Counted from the stretch's first letter, positions 53,460-63,659 are shown. The stretch: 64,000 bases of DNA from Legionella beliardensis (GCF_900452395.1 NZ_UGNV01000001.1:2195501-2259500); one strand, 5' to 3'. Program-made: numbers and translations. Notes: a model not told the origin generated them from the sequence alone.

Positions 53460-54836
53460 CTATAATTCAACATCATGCGCTAACCTGCGGCGATTAGCTC
53501 TAAAATAAGTCAATGGTGAATGTGCTAATAAATCTGATAATCTTTCCATGTAAATACAGGCAAAGCGATCAACCTGGTACGCAAAATAGCTTTCTTCAGC
53601 ACCAGCTCTAAAAACACGCCCCCATCTAGGGTTATAAAACGTTTGTTGCTCTCGCAACAGTTTGGTTATTTGATTATCAATAGCGACAATCTGTTGTTGC
53701 CAACTATTAATTTCATCTTGATAAGCTTCTGTGTTTTCATCAATGCTTTTAGTGTAGGCATCTATATAATTTTGCTCTAATTCTTTTTTAGTCTCCATAG
53801 CGGCAATAATTTGCCTCTCGACTGGCAGCGCGCGGGTTTGGGATTCTATTTCCTCGCTTAATTCTTCAACAACCAGCGCTGTGCGCCAATTACAATCTTT
53901 TTTCAAACGAAGAATATCACCGTAAATATGGTCACCTATGTATAGTATTTCATCCCCTTTTACTTCTAAATCTTCAGTAAATTTTCTAGCACAGCCCCCT
54001 TGATAAATACCAGGCTTAATTCCACCATGAAAATTAGTCATCGTGCCATCAAGTGGATTTACAGCTAAAAATCGTGGATTATCATAAAAGAAACGTGGCT
54101 TTCCAGCTAAGGTGATCACGTATTCAAATAGATCCCGCCAATCCTCGCCAGGTTCTAAAAATGGGTTAATCGCATATTCTAATAATAACTTAGTGTAGTA
54201 ATATTCAGAATTGGTGAGAATAAATATTTTTTTACCATAGCGTTTTACGCGCTTTAAACCCTCAACCACTGCTTTATCTTTATGAACGTACTCGCCAAGG
54301 TTTTGACTAATATAATTTTTTATACTTCCGTCAGCATGTGCTTTATCTACACTACTAAGCACATCTAAGGCTATTTGGCCATAGCCTGGCAATTCATCAG
54401 GGTATTGATCCTTATAATCAACTAATTGCCCATATAAAACACAAAAAGCGATCGAAAAAGAAGTATCAATAGCCATGTAGTTAGGATCTTTTAAATCAAC
54501 GTAAATACTGCGATAAATCTTTTTTTGTTCAGGGTAACTAATTGGCTTAGTACCATGATAACTTTGGCGAATTGCACCATAGCGGCTTAATTTTAAAATA
54601 TTACCATTGCTGCTATCGACAATTAAGCCGCGAATCGCATCATTAAAATTAAAAGTAAACTCGCGAATGCTAACAGGATAGCCTTTATCGGTAATAAGTT
54701 TTTCAACAACAATATTATAAACAAGTGTTTCAAAATTTTTAGTATTATAACGTATAAGCGTATGATCCATATCTAAACCAATGAGCTTAATCTTTTTCAT
54801 ATTTAAGATACGATTTACAAAAACTTTTTGATCCAT
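53460..54836 (-). CDS. HAD-IG cytosolic 5'-nucleotidase (IMP/GMP type)
   Basis: 458 residues, closely patterned on the Legionella cN-II homologue that hydrolyses GMP and IMP. HAD motif I is LIGLDMDHTLIRYN (nucleophile Asp22, acid Asp24); motif II Thr/Ser in IFILTNSEYYYTKLL; motif III Lys in KPRFFYDNP; motif IV GDEILYIGDHIYGDIL. The C-terminal 110 residues are helical and hold a coiled coil. It is about 100 bases after the aminopeptidase gene in the same direction. Confidence 0.92.
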   Translation of the reverse strand: MDQKVFVNRILNMKKIKLIGLDMDHTLIRYNTKNFETLVYNIVVEKLITDKGYPVSIREFTFNFNDAIRGLIVDSSNGNILKLSRYGAIRQSYHGTKPISYPEQKKIYRSIYVDLKDPNYMAIDTSFSIAFCVLYGQLVDYKDQYPDELPGYGQIALDVLSSVDKAHADGSIKNYISQNLGEYVHKDKAVVEGLKRVKRYGKKIFILTNSEYYYTKLLLEYAINPFLEPGEDWRDLFEYVITLAGKPRFFYDNPRFLAVNPLDGTMTNFHGGIKPGIYQGGCARKFTEDLEVKGDEILYIGDHIYGDILRLKKDCNWRTALVVEELSEEIESQTRALPVERQIIAAMETKKELEQNYIDAYTKSIDENTEAYQDEINSWQQQIVAIDNQITKLLREQQTFYNPRWGRVFRAGAEESYFAYQVDRFACIYMERLSDLLAHSPLTYFRANRRRLAHDVEL

Positions 54837-54938
54837 TACTTTTCCTTATCTTAAACCCTTATTACATGTAGCGTTATCCACTAAGTTTTAATCGAGCGAG
54901 CTCGCAACGAAGTATAAGGCTTCATGGGTTGTGCTATA

Positions 54939-56318
54939 TCATTTTGTCATCGAACCATATGTTTTTTGTAAATAATGTGCTACGGCTCTTATCGCCATGG
55001 CCTCGCCTCCTTCTGGTTTGCCAGGTTTACTGCTTACATTCCATGCCATAATATCAAAATGTACCCAAGACGCCGTTGGTGGTACAAAACGTTTTAAAAA
55101 CAAAGCTGCCGTGATCGCGCCAGCATAAGGCGTATTACCACAATTTGATAAGTCTGCAACCCCAGAATCAAGCATTGAACTATAATTGTCAAAAAGCGGT
55201 AATTGCCAGATTGGATCGTTTACCTCTTTAGATGCCATTATTAACTCACTGGCCAAATTATCATCATTTGTAAACATTGCTGCAATTTCCGTACCTACTG
55301 CAACCCTGGCAGCACCTGTTAAGGTTGCAAAATCAATAATCATTTCTGGATTAAATTCACCCGCTTTTACTAAAGCATCTGCTAGAATTAATCGACCTTC
55401 AGCGTCGGTATTATCTACCTCAACAGTCAGCTGATTACGCATGGTTAAGATATCCCCGGGCCTAAATGCTTGTGGCCCAATTGAATTTTCAACCGCCGGA
55501 ATAAGCACTTGTAAATAAACAGGAAGCTGGCATGCCATAATCCATTGCGCTAAACCTAAAACATGGGCAGCACCACCCATGTCTTTTTTCATATTCCGCA
55601 TCCCAATGGAAGGTTTAATATCAAGCCCACCACTATCAAAACATACCCCTTTGCCGATTAAAGAAATGCGTGGGTGGCTGACATTACCCCAGCTAAGCGC
55701 AAGTAATCTAGGTTTATTTGCTGAAGCCTTACCTACCGCATAAATGGCGGGGAAATTATTTGTTAATAATTCTTCATCAACCCATTGTTCAAACGTCGCA
55801 TTATATTGCTTGGCAAGTTCTTCCGCCACTAAGGCAAGCTCTTTAGGGCCTAAATCATTCGCAGGCCTATTAATTAAATCGCGAATTAAAAAAATAGCTT
55901 CTACTTGGTTCTTAACCGCCTCTAATGCCTCTTCGCTAATCAATAAACAGCGGATTACGACCTCCGCTGGCTGTTTATATTCAGTAAATTGATACTGAGC
56001 TAAAGCCCAATAAGACAATGCAAGTTGTGAAAGTTCTTGTTGAGGCTCATATAAGCCTGCAGGCAAACGAGTAGCTGCATATGCCAAGGCTAGCGCGTCA
56101 TTTTCATCACCTGAGCCTACATAGACTTTAGTCAATACACCATCTGCATTCATGATTAAACAGATATCTCCTAACTTACCTGTAAACTGCTGTAAGTTAA
56201 ATAAATGATGCTCTTCCTCTGGGATATTAACTAAGCCTTCAGCCCATTGTTTCTGAGTTGTTAAGTATAAAGGGTGCGCCTCTTTAGGAGAACTTTGATA
56301 AAAATTAGCAATATTCAT
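54939..56318 (-). CDS. Leucyl aminopeptidase family protein, second M17 paralogue
   Basis: 459 residues. The M17 catalytic core is complete: LIGKGVCFDSGGLDIKPS, KKDMGGAAHVLG and VDNTDAEGRLILADALV. The N-terminal domain is unlike that of PepA, and the protein is closer to the PepB-like or stand-alone M17 group. GGAG is seen before the ATG. Two bases separate its start from the end of murJ, so the two are co-transcribed. Substrates unknown; it should be a cytosolic di- or oligopeptide aminopeptidase. Confidence 0.92.
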   Translation of the reverse strand: MNIANFYQSSPKEAHPLYLTTQKQWAEGLVNIPEEEHHLFNLQQFTGKLGDICLIMNADGVLTKVYVGSGDENDALALAYAATRLPAGLYEPQQELSQLALSYWALAQYQFTEYKQPAEVVIRCLLISEEALEAVKNQVEAIFLIRDLINRPANDLGPKELALVAEELAKQYNATFEQWVDEELLTNNFPAIYAVGKASANKPRLLALSWGNVSHPRISLIGKGVCFDSGGLDIKPSIGMRNMKKDMGGAAHVLGLAQWIMACQLPVYLQVLIPAVENSIGPQAFRPGDILTMRNQLTVEVDNTDAEGRLILADALVKAGEFNPEMIIDFATLTGAARVAVGTEIAAMFTNDDNLASELIMASKEVNDPIWQLPLFDNYSSMLDSGVADLSNCGNTPYAGAITAALFLKRFVPPTASWVHFDIMAWNVSSKPGKPEGGEAMAIRAVAHYLQKTYGSMTK

Positions 56319-56320
56319 AT

Positions 56321-57892
56321 TTACTCCTTACTAAAACCCCGAAACTGCGCAATTCGCATACCTGAGAGATATAAAATAGTTAAATAAATAATGATGGTAA
56401 CACCGACGTGGGCAAAAAGCTTTCCTACTCGAGCTAGCGGCGAAAGACTTAGCCAATCAACCATTGTCCCCGTCATTAAATATAAATATAGGGCGATCAC
56501 AATATTAGCAAACAGTAATTTTAACATAAAAAAGAGCCAATCTTTTCTTGGCTGATAAATGTTGCGCCGCTTAAGCAAAATTAACAAAATAATACTGTTA
56601 ACATACCCGGCTAATGCAGAAGCTAAGGCTAACCCTGCGTGTGCTAAAGGCCAAATTAGCAAAGCACATAATAGACTATTAACAATCATAGCAATAGCAC
56701 CTACTTTCACCGGCGTTTTAATATTTTGTTTGGCATAAAAGCCTGAGGCTAGCACTTTGACCATCATAAAGGCTGGAATACCTAGTGAAAGTGCAATTAA
56801 ACTTTTTTGAGTTTGTATTAAATCTATGCTAGAAAATTTGCCATAAGCAAAACAAGAAGCAATAAGCGGCATGGAGAAAAAGATAAGCCCGATACTTGCA
56901 GGTATCCCAACTAACAATATTGCTCTTAAGCCCCAATCTAGTGCAGAAGAGAAATGCTCCGCATTTTGTTCAGCATGGCGACGTGATAAATGAGGAAGAA
57001 TCACTGTAGCAATGGCCACACCAAAAACACCTAAGGGAAAATCAGTTAATCTATCTGTATAATATAACCAAGACACACTACCTATTTTTAAAAAAGAAGC
57101 AAAGATAGAGTCAACTATTAGATTTAATTGCGCAATAGATACACCAAACAAAGCAGGTATCATTAACTTCATCACGCGCCTAACACCTTCATCACTACCC
57201 GCTCGACTAGGCTTTATCAATAATTGCCGGCGGTGCAAAAAAGGTAGTTGAAATAAAAACTGTGCTATTCCTGCAATCAAAACTCCCCAAGCTAACCCTA
57301 CGATGGGTGGGCTACAATGTGGTACTAAAAAGAAAGCAGATAAAATTAATGATAAATTTAATAATACAGGCGTAATCGCAGGAATTACAAAATGCCCATA
57401 AGTATTTAAAACAGCACCAGCCATCGCTGTTAACGATACCAACATTAAATAAGGAAAGGTAAGCCGCAACATTTCTGTTGCTAATAACGTTCGACTACTG
57501 TGCTCGCCAAAACCTGGGGCAAAAATAAAAATGATTACCGGTGCGGCAAGGATGCCGATTATAGTGACTAAAGACAATACTGCACTTAATCGACCAGCAA
57601 CGCGGGCAATAAATGTGCGTACATCGTCATGCGTCTGTGTTTGCTGGTATTCAGCAAGTACCGGTACAAAAGCCTGTGAAAAAGCACCTTCTGCAAATAA
57701 ACGACGCATAAAATTAGGAATTCTAAATGCTACAAGAAACGCATCCATTCCAGCTTGGGCACCAAATAAATGAGCAAGCAACATATCACGTACAAATCCT
57801 GTCATACGAGATATAAAAGTCATAAAAGAGACCAAGGTACTAGAATGTAGAAGGCTTTGACGTTTTGTTATCATGGTTTGAGTGGTTGACAT
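56321..57892 (-). CDS. murJ: Lipid II flippase MurJ
   Basis: 523-residue MOP-family flippase moving lipid II across the inner membrane. About 14 helices. Typical features: STLVSFMTFISRMTGFVRDML at the N-terminus, FGAQAGMDAFLVAFRIPNFMRRLFAEGAFSQAF (start of the signature only), LPHLSRRHAEQ and VKVLASGFYAKQNIKTPVKV. First of the murJ-M17 pair and divergent from rpsT, a common arrangement. Confidence 0.95.
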   Translation of the reverse strand: MSTTQTMITKRQSLLHSSTLVSFMTFISRMTGFVRDMLLAHLFGAQAGMDAFLVAFRIPNFMRRLFAEGAFSQAFVPVLAEYQQTQTHDDVRTFIARVAGRLSAVLSLVTIIGILAAPVIIFIFAPGFGEHSSRTLLATEMLRLTFPYLMLVSLTAMAGAVLNTYGHFVIPAITPVLLNLSLILSAFFLVPHCSPPIVGLAWGVLIAGIAQFLFQLPFLHRRQLLIKPSRAGSDEGVRRVMKLMIPALFGVSIAQLNLIVDSIFASFLKIGSVSWLYYTDRLTDFPLGVFGVAIATVILPHLSRRHAEQNAEHFSSALDWGLRAILLVGIPASIGLIFFSMPLIASCFAYGKFSSIDLIQTQKSLIALSLGIPAFMMVKVLASGFYAKQNIKTPVKVGAIAMIVNSLLCALLIWPLAHAGLALASALAGYVNSIILLILLKRRNIYQPRKDWLFFMLKLLFANIVIALYLYLMTGTMVDWLSLSPLARVGKLFAHVGVTIIIYLTILYLSGMRIAQFRGFSKE

Positions 57893-58011
57893 AAATGTTA
57901 AAGTCTATAAAAAAAACTTATCATATAATGTTACTGCCATATTCGGCGATAGTTAAATAAAATTTGTTTAGCCTCACTTCGAACTTTTTATGTTTTACAG
58001 AATCGGAACTA

Positions 58012-58127
58012 GTGTTTGCTTGTTTTTTAGGCTTTTTCCAAACACGCTAAATACATCCATGTTGCTCGGTGAAGGGCATCCATGCCCTTCAACGGTTTGG
58101 AAAAAGCCTAAAAAACAAGCAAACACG
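58012..58127. repeat. R7 hairpin element, copy B (CATCCATG core)
   Basis: Near-perfect arms of about 30 bp (GTGTTTGCT ... GGCTTTTTCCAAAC at the left, GTTTGGAAAAAGCC ... AGCAAACAC at 58095-58126) enclose the core ACATCCATGTTGCTCGGTG and an 8-bp hairpin GAAGGGCA-TCCA-TGCCCTTC (58071-58090). The core matches copy A at 23574; arms and stem do not. It lies in the 483-base gap 57893-58375 between murJ and rpsT, which otherwise holds only the rpsT promoter. Confidence 0.72.
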
Positions 58128-58307
58128 GGCTAAACACTTCGAATTGGGGTTTTGTTTCTAACAGTATTCGGGCTAAGAAGGGCTTAAATTAGTTTAGCGA
58201 ATTTCTTAGATTATCCTTAGAAAGAACTTGCGCCCAAATTTAATTCCTAATCTAGGCTTTTATGCCCCCTTTATTTACAGGAAATACCTTATTTCAGTGG
58301 CTAGATA

Positions 58308-58336
58308 TTGACAAAAATCGAGCGATTAGGCATGAT
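58308..58336 (+). promoter_or_regulatory. rpsT promoter
   Basis: Perfect -35 TTGACA (58308-58313), 17 bases, -10 CATGAT (58331-58336). Transcription would start near 58343, giving a leader of about 33 bases with TGGAGA. Confidence 0.7.
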
Positions 58337-58375
58337 TGACTTTTTTGTGACACCAAAGTGAGTGGAGATTTTTAA

Positions 58376-58642
58376 GTGGCAAATATTAAATCAGCAATCA
58401 AACGTGCTCGTCAGAACGTGAAGCTTCGTCAGCATAATGCAAGCGCACGCTCTATGTATCGTACTTATGTTAAAAACGTTCTTAAAGCCGTTGAAGCTGG
58501 TGATCAAGATGCAGCACGCGCAGCCTATGCTAAAGCCCAACCCATTATTGATAAGGCAGCTGGCAATGGCTTAATCCACAAAAACAAAGCAGCACGCATT
58601 AAAAGCCGTCTTAGCGCTCGCGTTAAAGGTATGGCTGCTTAA
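58376..58642 (+). CDS. rpsT: 30S ribosomal protein S20, GTG start
   Basis: 88 residues, the family norm: [21 protein letters not shown] at the N-terminus and [21 protein letters not shown] near the end (both conserved; basic throughout). It starts with GTG, with GGAG 9 bases upstream. In E. coli rpsT starts with UUG and S20 limits its own translation, so a weak start here fits similar control. Confidence 0.97.
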   Translation: MANIKSAIKRARQNVKLRQHNASARSMYRTYVKNVLKAVEAGDQDAARAAYAKAQPIIDKAAGNGLIHKNKAARIKSRLSARVKGMAA

Positions 58643-58706
58643 TTTTTATTTTTGGATGAATGTATCTATCCAATATCCCGGGGTTCCATCGCTCTAAAAA
58701 CTGTGA

Positions 58707-58726
58707 CCCGAACCGAATGGTTCGGG
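58707..58726 (-). terminator. Hairpin between convergent rpsT and enhC
   Basis: CCCGAACC-GAAT-GGTTCGGG is a perfect 8-bp stem. On the reverse strand it is followed by TCACAGTTTTTAG, so it suits enhC better than rpsT. Confidence 0.55.
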
Positions 58727-58735
58727 CTCCTAAGA

Positions 58736-61700
58736 TTAACCCAACGTATCAACACCGCTAGCTTGCTGATTAAGTTGCTCATAAGTACGTTTTGCAGGCG
58801 TATAATGAGGAAAGCGTTTCATCAATTGATTTAAAATCATTCGTGACGATGTCTCATCACCTCTGTTCCACTCATTAATAGCATCCATATACATTAAATC
58901 AGCTGTCTGGCCCGCCAGCATAGGTACTTGATTTAAATTAATTGGTTCAATATAACTGAACCGTTGCTCTTTTAAAGCATCCATCCAGTAAAGCATTTTA
59001 CGCGCTTGTTGATTGCCGTTATCACTTGCTAGCTTCAATAAGGCTTGACCTTGCTCTGGCTGGCGCTCACCTAATGAGCCATCAAAATAGAGGGTGGCTA
59101 ATTGATATTGCGCATAAGCATTATTATTTTCAGCTAACTCTTTATACAGCGATGCGGCCTCTTCAGGATTTTTACTAACACCTAGGCCATATTGATACAT
59201 TCTTGCTAGCGCAAGCTTCGCTTTTTCATTGCCTAAATTAGCGGCTTTTTGATAGTAACTCACTGCTTTCTTAAAATCGAGATTGACTGAAACACCTGTT
59301 TCAGACAATAAACCAAGTTGATAAAGGGCCTGACTATCATTTAAGTTAGCTGCCTTTCTATACCAAATAAGTGCTTGCTGATTATCGCGCTTGTTAAGAT
59401 CGCCTCTAAAATAAATACTAGCTAATTGGGCCATCGCTTTCGCATAACCTTGCTCTGCAGCTTTACTATAAAGCTCTTGCGCTTTCGGATAATCAACTGG
59501 TCTATCTTTGCCGATTTCATACATTAAGCCTAGATTATACTGAGCAATTTTATCTTGCTTGTTAGCAGCAAATGAATAGCTGTTAAACGCATTATTATAA
59601 TCATTATCCACAGTTTCATAGAGGAAACCTAGGGCTACCGCGGCAGGTGTATAATTACTTTTTGCCTTATTGTACCAGGTCTTAGCTAGTTCATAATTTG
59701 GAGTTTGATCAACGCGGCCAAGTTGGTAAAGTTGACCAAGTAAGTATTGCGCTACAGGCTGATCCTGATCAGCTGCTAACTGATACCAATGAGTAGCTAG
59801 TTCATTATTTTGTTCGCCACCTAACCCCTTATCATAAAGAAAAGCCAGTTTAAGCTCAGCGTCTTTATCACCTTTATTAGCAAAATCTTGGTAGATTTCA
59901 CGTGCTTGCTTCATATTATCAGGGTTATTAGCTAACAGCATATAGTGATCAGCTAATAATAAGCCAGCCTTACTATTTCCTAATTGACGTGCCTTATCTA
60001 GTTCAGGAAGAAAATCTTCCCCTAGCTGATAACGTAATATAGCTAGATTAAAATTGGCATAGGCAAAGCCCGCTGCTGCTGATTGCTGTAATAAATCTCG
60101 CGCTTGTGCAATGCTTTTGCTAACACCATTCCCATTACTATAATAAGTACCTAAGATAAAATGATGTACTGGGTTATTAGGTGCTTGTTGATACCAGTAC
60201 ATTGCCTCAACTTGATTAGCAGGTACAGAGATACCACGTTCATACATCAAACCTAATAAAATTGCAGCCGATGGGTTACCAGCGCGAGCCTCACTCTTGG
60301 CTACTTTAAATGCTTGGGCTTGCTTTTCAGGGTTCGTATCCATGGCATAATAAAACGCAAGCGGTAAGCCTGCATCAGCAACACCCTGCTCTGCTGCACC
60401 TTGGTAGAGACGTTTAATAAGGTTGGTTCTTGCCTGTTTAGCAGCCATACTCAGCTGCGTACCATTATCTTGGCTTAAAAACGAGGCTAGCTGATACTGA
60501 GCTGGGCCATAATTAATTGATGAGGCCACTGAGAGCATCGCTAATGCCTGCTCATGATCAGGTTTAACAATTAATCTTCCCTCAGGATCAACAAGTCCTT
60601 GCTCATAAATATTAGCTAGTACATATTGTGCATAAGGATTACCTTTAAAAGCAGCGTCGGTTATCCATTGAACGCCCTTCTGATAATTGACAGGCTCAGT
60701 CTGCCCTTCCAAATAGAGAATACCTAAATTATATTCAGCACGTAAATCTTGTTGCATTGCCGCGAGCTGAAAATAGGTTATGGCTTGCGGTATATTTTTA
60801 GCGACTCCAATTCCATATTGATATAATTGCCCTAATTCAAATTGGGCAGACGAATCACCTAGGATTGCTTGTCCATATAATTGACTTAAAATCCTTTGAA
60901 AATTAGCTTTCTGCTCTGAACCTTCAGTTTGCTGCTCTAAATAATTAAATGGCTTTATTTCATCTGGTGCGTGATAAGGTGTACTTACTATCAACATTGA
61001 ACTTGGTTCGTGCCGTAAAACTAAGGATTGTGCCCGTAATAAATTTTCGACTTCTTTTAAGTAAGGATAGCGAGGAAAGCCGCTTGATTTCATAGAAGCA
61101 GCTGAAGTTAACGTGGGCGCTATAATATCAAAATACTCCCCAATAGAAATGTCTGCAGGCTTTACCATTGCAAATTGTGGCTGATACAGCTCTTGCCTGG
61201 TTATCGTATCAAGGTGGGGGGCTGGGTTGTAATTATTTTCTTTTAATGCTAAAGGATTGTTCCAAGCGTTATAAATGCCGCTTAACTGGTATTCTTTACC
61301 AAAAGACTCGCTTTTGCCGTCACTTAACCACTTAGCTACAGCTACATCTGCAGCAATAGTGGGCGCCGTGTCTTTGGCTTTTTTCTTTGCTTCTTCTTCC
61401 CATTGCTTTGCTAACTCAGGATTAGCTGCAACACCTTTACCGTCTTTATAATACTTAGCTATGGTCTTTTGTGCTTCTTTTGATCCATTTTGCGCCGCTT
61501 TAAGTAACCAGTTAAATCCTGCTTGCTCATCATAAAATGGGCTCTTCTTATCCATATACAGTTCAGAAAGAGCGATTTGGGCTTCTTTATTTTGTGCATC
61601 TGCAGCTTTTATTAACCACTCTTTAGCATTAGGTAAATCGCCCTCTTTACGCAAAATCTGCCCATAAACAAACATGGCCAGTGGATCACGCCCTGTAGCT

Positions 61701-62350
61701 GGTTGCTGCACTAATTCTTTTGCTTTCTTTAAGTCTTTGGTTACGGCCCCACCATTTACGTAAAGTTCAGCTAACTTTATTTGGGCGTTAAGATTACCTT
61801 GGGCAGCCGCTTTACTAAGCCAAATCACGCCCATTTTTTTGTTTTGCGCTTGCCGGCTGTCTAGAAAATGCATGGCTAAGGTATATTGCGCAATAGCATT
61901 ACCATTTTTAGAGGCTTCGATATAATAGCGTTTTGCGGCTTCTGGATTCTTTTTAACACCATAACCATTTAAATAAGCCGCTGCGCAATACATGTTTGCT
62001 GCTGTATCATCTGCTTCGGCTGCTTTTTTAAACCATTTGAATGCTTCTTCAGGCTCATTTTTACTTAAAGCATAATTTGCTAATAGACGCTGAGCAGGCA
62101 GAAACCCTTTATTAGCAGCATTGGTAAAATAGCGTAATGCGAGCGTATCATTTTTTAATTCGCCATAGCCATAAAGGCGCATTAACCCAAGATAATAATT
62201 AGCCACAGGATCTTTAGAAGCTAAACTTGGTAGTGTTTTTGCTGCAAGATTATAACTTCCTTGTCGATAAGCCTCTAAACCATTGGCAGCATAGGTCAAT
62301 TGACTTCCTGCTGCAGCAACTAGGCAAAACCATGGTAATAATGATTTCAT
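58736..62350 (-). CDS. enhC: EnhC, periplasmic Sel1-repeat protein
   Basis: 1204 residues: a signal peptide (MKSLLPWFCLVAAAGSQLTYA) and more than twenty Sel1-like repeats of about 36 residues (for example AAYLNGYGVKKNPEAAKRYY, LGLMYEIGKDRPVDYPKAQE), broken by a non-repeat segment at about 340-470. In L. pneumophila EnhC aids host-cell entry and growth in macrophages and restrains the lytic transglycosylase SltL, limiting release of Nod1-active muropeptides (published family knowledge). It follows enhB by 62 bases in the enhA-enhB-enhC cluster. Confidence 0.93.
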   Translation of the reverse strand: MKSLLPWFCLVAAAGSQLTYAANGLEAYRQGSYNLAAKTLPSLASKDPVANYYLGLMRLYGYGELKNDTLALRYFTNAANKGFLPAQRLLANYALSKNEPEEAFKWFKKAAEADDTAANMYCAAAYLNGYGVKKNPEAAKRYYIEASKNGNAIAQYTLAMHFLDSRQAQNKKMGVIWLSKAAAQGNLNAQIKLAELYVNGGAVTKDLKKAKELVQQPATGRDPLAMFVYGQILRKEGDLPNAKEWLIKAADAQNKEAQIALSELYMDKKSPFYDEQAGFNWLLKAAQNGSKEAQKTIAKYYKDGKGVAANPELAKQWEEEAKKKAKDTAPTIAADVAVAKWLSDGKSESFGKEYQLSGIYNAWNNPLALKENNYNPAPHLDTITRQELYQPQFAMVKPADISIGEYFDIIAPTLTSAASMKSSGFPRYPYLKEVENLLRAQSLVLRHEPSSMLIVSTPYHAPDEIKPFNYLEQQTEGSEQKANFQRILSQLYGQAILGDSSAQFELGQLYQYGIGVAKNIPQAITYFQLAAMQQDLRAEYNLGILYLEGQTEPVNYQKGVQWITDAAFKGNPYAQYVLANIYEQGLVDPEGRLIVKPDHEQALAMLSVASSINYGPAQYQLASFLSQDNGTQLSMAAKQARTNLIKRLYQGAAEQGVADAGLPLAFYYAMDTNPEKQAQAFKVAKSEARAGNPSAAILLGLMYERGISVPANQVEAMYWYQQAPNNPVHHFILGTYYSNGNGVSKSIAQARDLLQQSAAAGFAYANFNLAILRYQLGEDFLPELDKARQLGNSKAGLLLADHYMLLANNPDNMKQAREIYQDFANKGDKDAELKLAFLYDKGLGGEQNNELATHWYQLAADQDQPVAQYLLGQLYQLGRVDQTPNYELAKTWYNKAKSNYTPAAVALGFLYETVDNDYNNAFNSYSFAANKQDKIAQYNLGLMYEIGKDRPVDYPKAQELYSKAAEQGYAKAMAQLASIYFRGDLNKRDNQQALIWYRKAANLNDSQALYQLGLLSETGVSVNLDFKKAVSYYQKAANLGNEKAKLALARMYQYGLGVSKNPEEAASLYKELAENNNAYAQYQLATLYFDGSLGERQPEQGQALLKLASDNGNQQARKMLYWMDALKEQRFSYIEPINLNQVPMLAGQTADLMYMDAINEWNRGDETSSRMILNQLMKRFPHYTPAKRTYEQLNQQASGVDTLG

Positions 62351-62412
62351 GGTAAATTTCCTTTCTAATTATTAATTAATACCCTCACTTTTAATCAAAT
62401 TAGTACAATCCC

Positions 62413-62940
62413 TTAGAGGGAAGGAATAATACCGTATCGTACAATTGCTCTAACTGCATCATTTTTAGAGTTAGTGTTTACAAGCCAATAATTTCCCTGA
62501 TTGTTTAAACCATATTTTACATTTGTATATTCACATACTTGCAGGTGATTTTGACAGTCAACAACCTTACCATAAGGTGATTTTCCGTCAGTGACCGAGC
62601 AAATATATTTCACTAAGGGTTCATTGGTTGCTAAAACAGCCCATTGACTACCCTTAACCGTGTGATTTAAATACATGCTACGTGAACTATCTTCATTGCG
62701 CATTTGAAACAAGTTAATCGCTTGGTCAGATTTATTGAGAATAACATAAAGCGATTGACTTGCCCCAGCTGAACGTGGTGCTAGCTTAAGCGTTTTTAAA
62801 TCAAAGGTATAACCTTCATTTCGACAACCAATTGGGTTATTCGTGTTTTCTTTTTCCTCAGCAAAAAGAGGATTACAAACTACTAGTAACAAGGGCAAGA
62901 GTGCTACCTGTTTTAAATAAGTTTGGCTGATTATGTTCAT
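62413..62940 (-). CDS. enhB: Enhanced-entry protein EnhB
   Basis: 175 residues with a signal peptide (about 1-27, ending PLFA) and a beta-rich mature domain with four Cys (GCRNEG, KYICSV, VVDCQNH and VCEYTN). I assign it to EnhB by its place between enhA and enhC and its general character; the molecular function is unknown. Its ATG overlaps the enhA stop (ATGA), so the two are translationally coupled. Confidence 0.85.
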   Translation of the reverse strand: MNIISQTYLKQVALLPLLLVVCNPLFAEEKENTNNPIGCRNEGYTFDLKTLKLAPRSAGASQSLYVILNKSDQAINLFQMRNEDSSRSMYLNHTVKGSQWAVLATNEPLVKYICSVTDGKSPYGKVVDCQNHLQVCEYTNVKYGLNNQGNYWLVNTNSKNDAVRAIVRYGIIPSL

Positions 62941-63659
62941 TGTCTTTTTCCACTTGCAGTTGTTAAGATGGGTCGAACAATTACTTTAGTTCCTAAATTA
63001 TCTCCCTTACTTGTTTCTACAAATTCGTGGTTTAGCCAAAGGGCATCTTTAGTAAATAATCTCACACAGCCATGGCTTGCTCGATGCCCCGGTATGTCAT
63101 CCGAGCCATGTAAAGCAAATCCCTTATGAAAGTACATGCAGTAAGGCATTTTTGCACCACCACGACCAATGGGGTAAACATTAGAACGGCATTTTTCATT
63201 TTCTTTACTGAAGAAATAAAAGACCCCTGTCATTGTGCGGCAAGAATGACTGCTGTCTGGGCACTTATCGATGCCTGAGGAAATTGGCCCCCAATTAACT
63301 AATTTACCACTTGTATCATAGGCACCCCAAGCGAGCTTGTCTTGATCGACGATCACCTGTTTTTCACCATCAGATTTGATTTGTAGAGGAAAAGGCGAAA
63401 AATCAAAAATGGTCTTGTTGGCTAGCTCTCGTGGTACAACTATTTCTTTGCCATACCATAAATAGTTATAACTCCGATTTATACGCTGTACAATGTCACG
63501 CTGCTGTTCATCAGGAAAGAGCTTTTCCCAGGTCTGTCCGCGATCAACTTTAATACATTCATACTGAGGGTAAGCACAGAGTCCTTTACCATAATAAAGG
63601 GTTGCGTGAACTGCAAAGGCAGGTATTAAGAGAGTAATCAGCACCAATATTCTTTTCAT
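62937..63659 (-). CDS. enhA: EnhA, L,D-transpeptidase (YkuD) family
   Basis: 240 residues with a signal peptide (about 1-19, ending VHA) and a YkuD domain: ALHGSDDIPGHRASHGCVRL with the catalytic Cys198, and an upstream lysM-like stretch (INRSYNYLWYGKEIVVPREL). Such enzymes make 3-3 peptidoglycan cross-links or attach proteins to the wall. In Legionella it is the first gene of enhABC. AGGGG precedes the ATG. With EnhC acting on a lytic transglycosylase, the operon looks devoted to cell-wall control. Confidence 0.92.
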   Translation of the reverse strand: MKRILVLITLLIPAFAVHATLYYGKGLCAYPQYECIKVDRGQTWEKLFPDEQQRDIVQRINRSYNYLWYGKEIVVPRELANKTIFDFSPFPLQIKSDGEKQVIVDQDKLAWGAYDTSGKLVNWGPISSGIDKCPDSSHSCRTMTGVFYFFSKENEKCRSNVYPIGRGGAKMPYCMYFHKGFALHGSDDIPGHRASHGCVRLFTKDALWLNHEFVETSKGDNLGTKVIVRPILTTASGKRQ

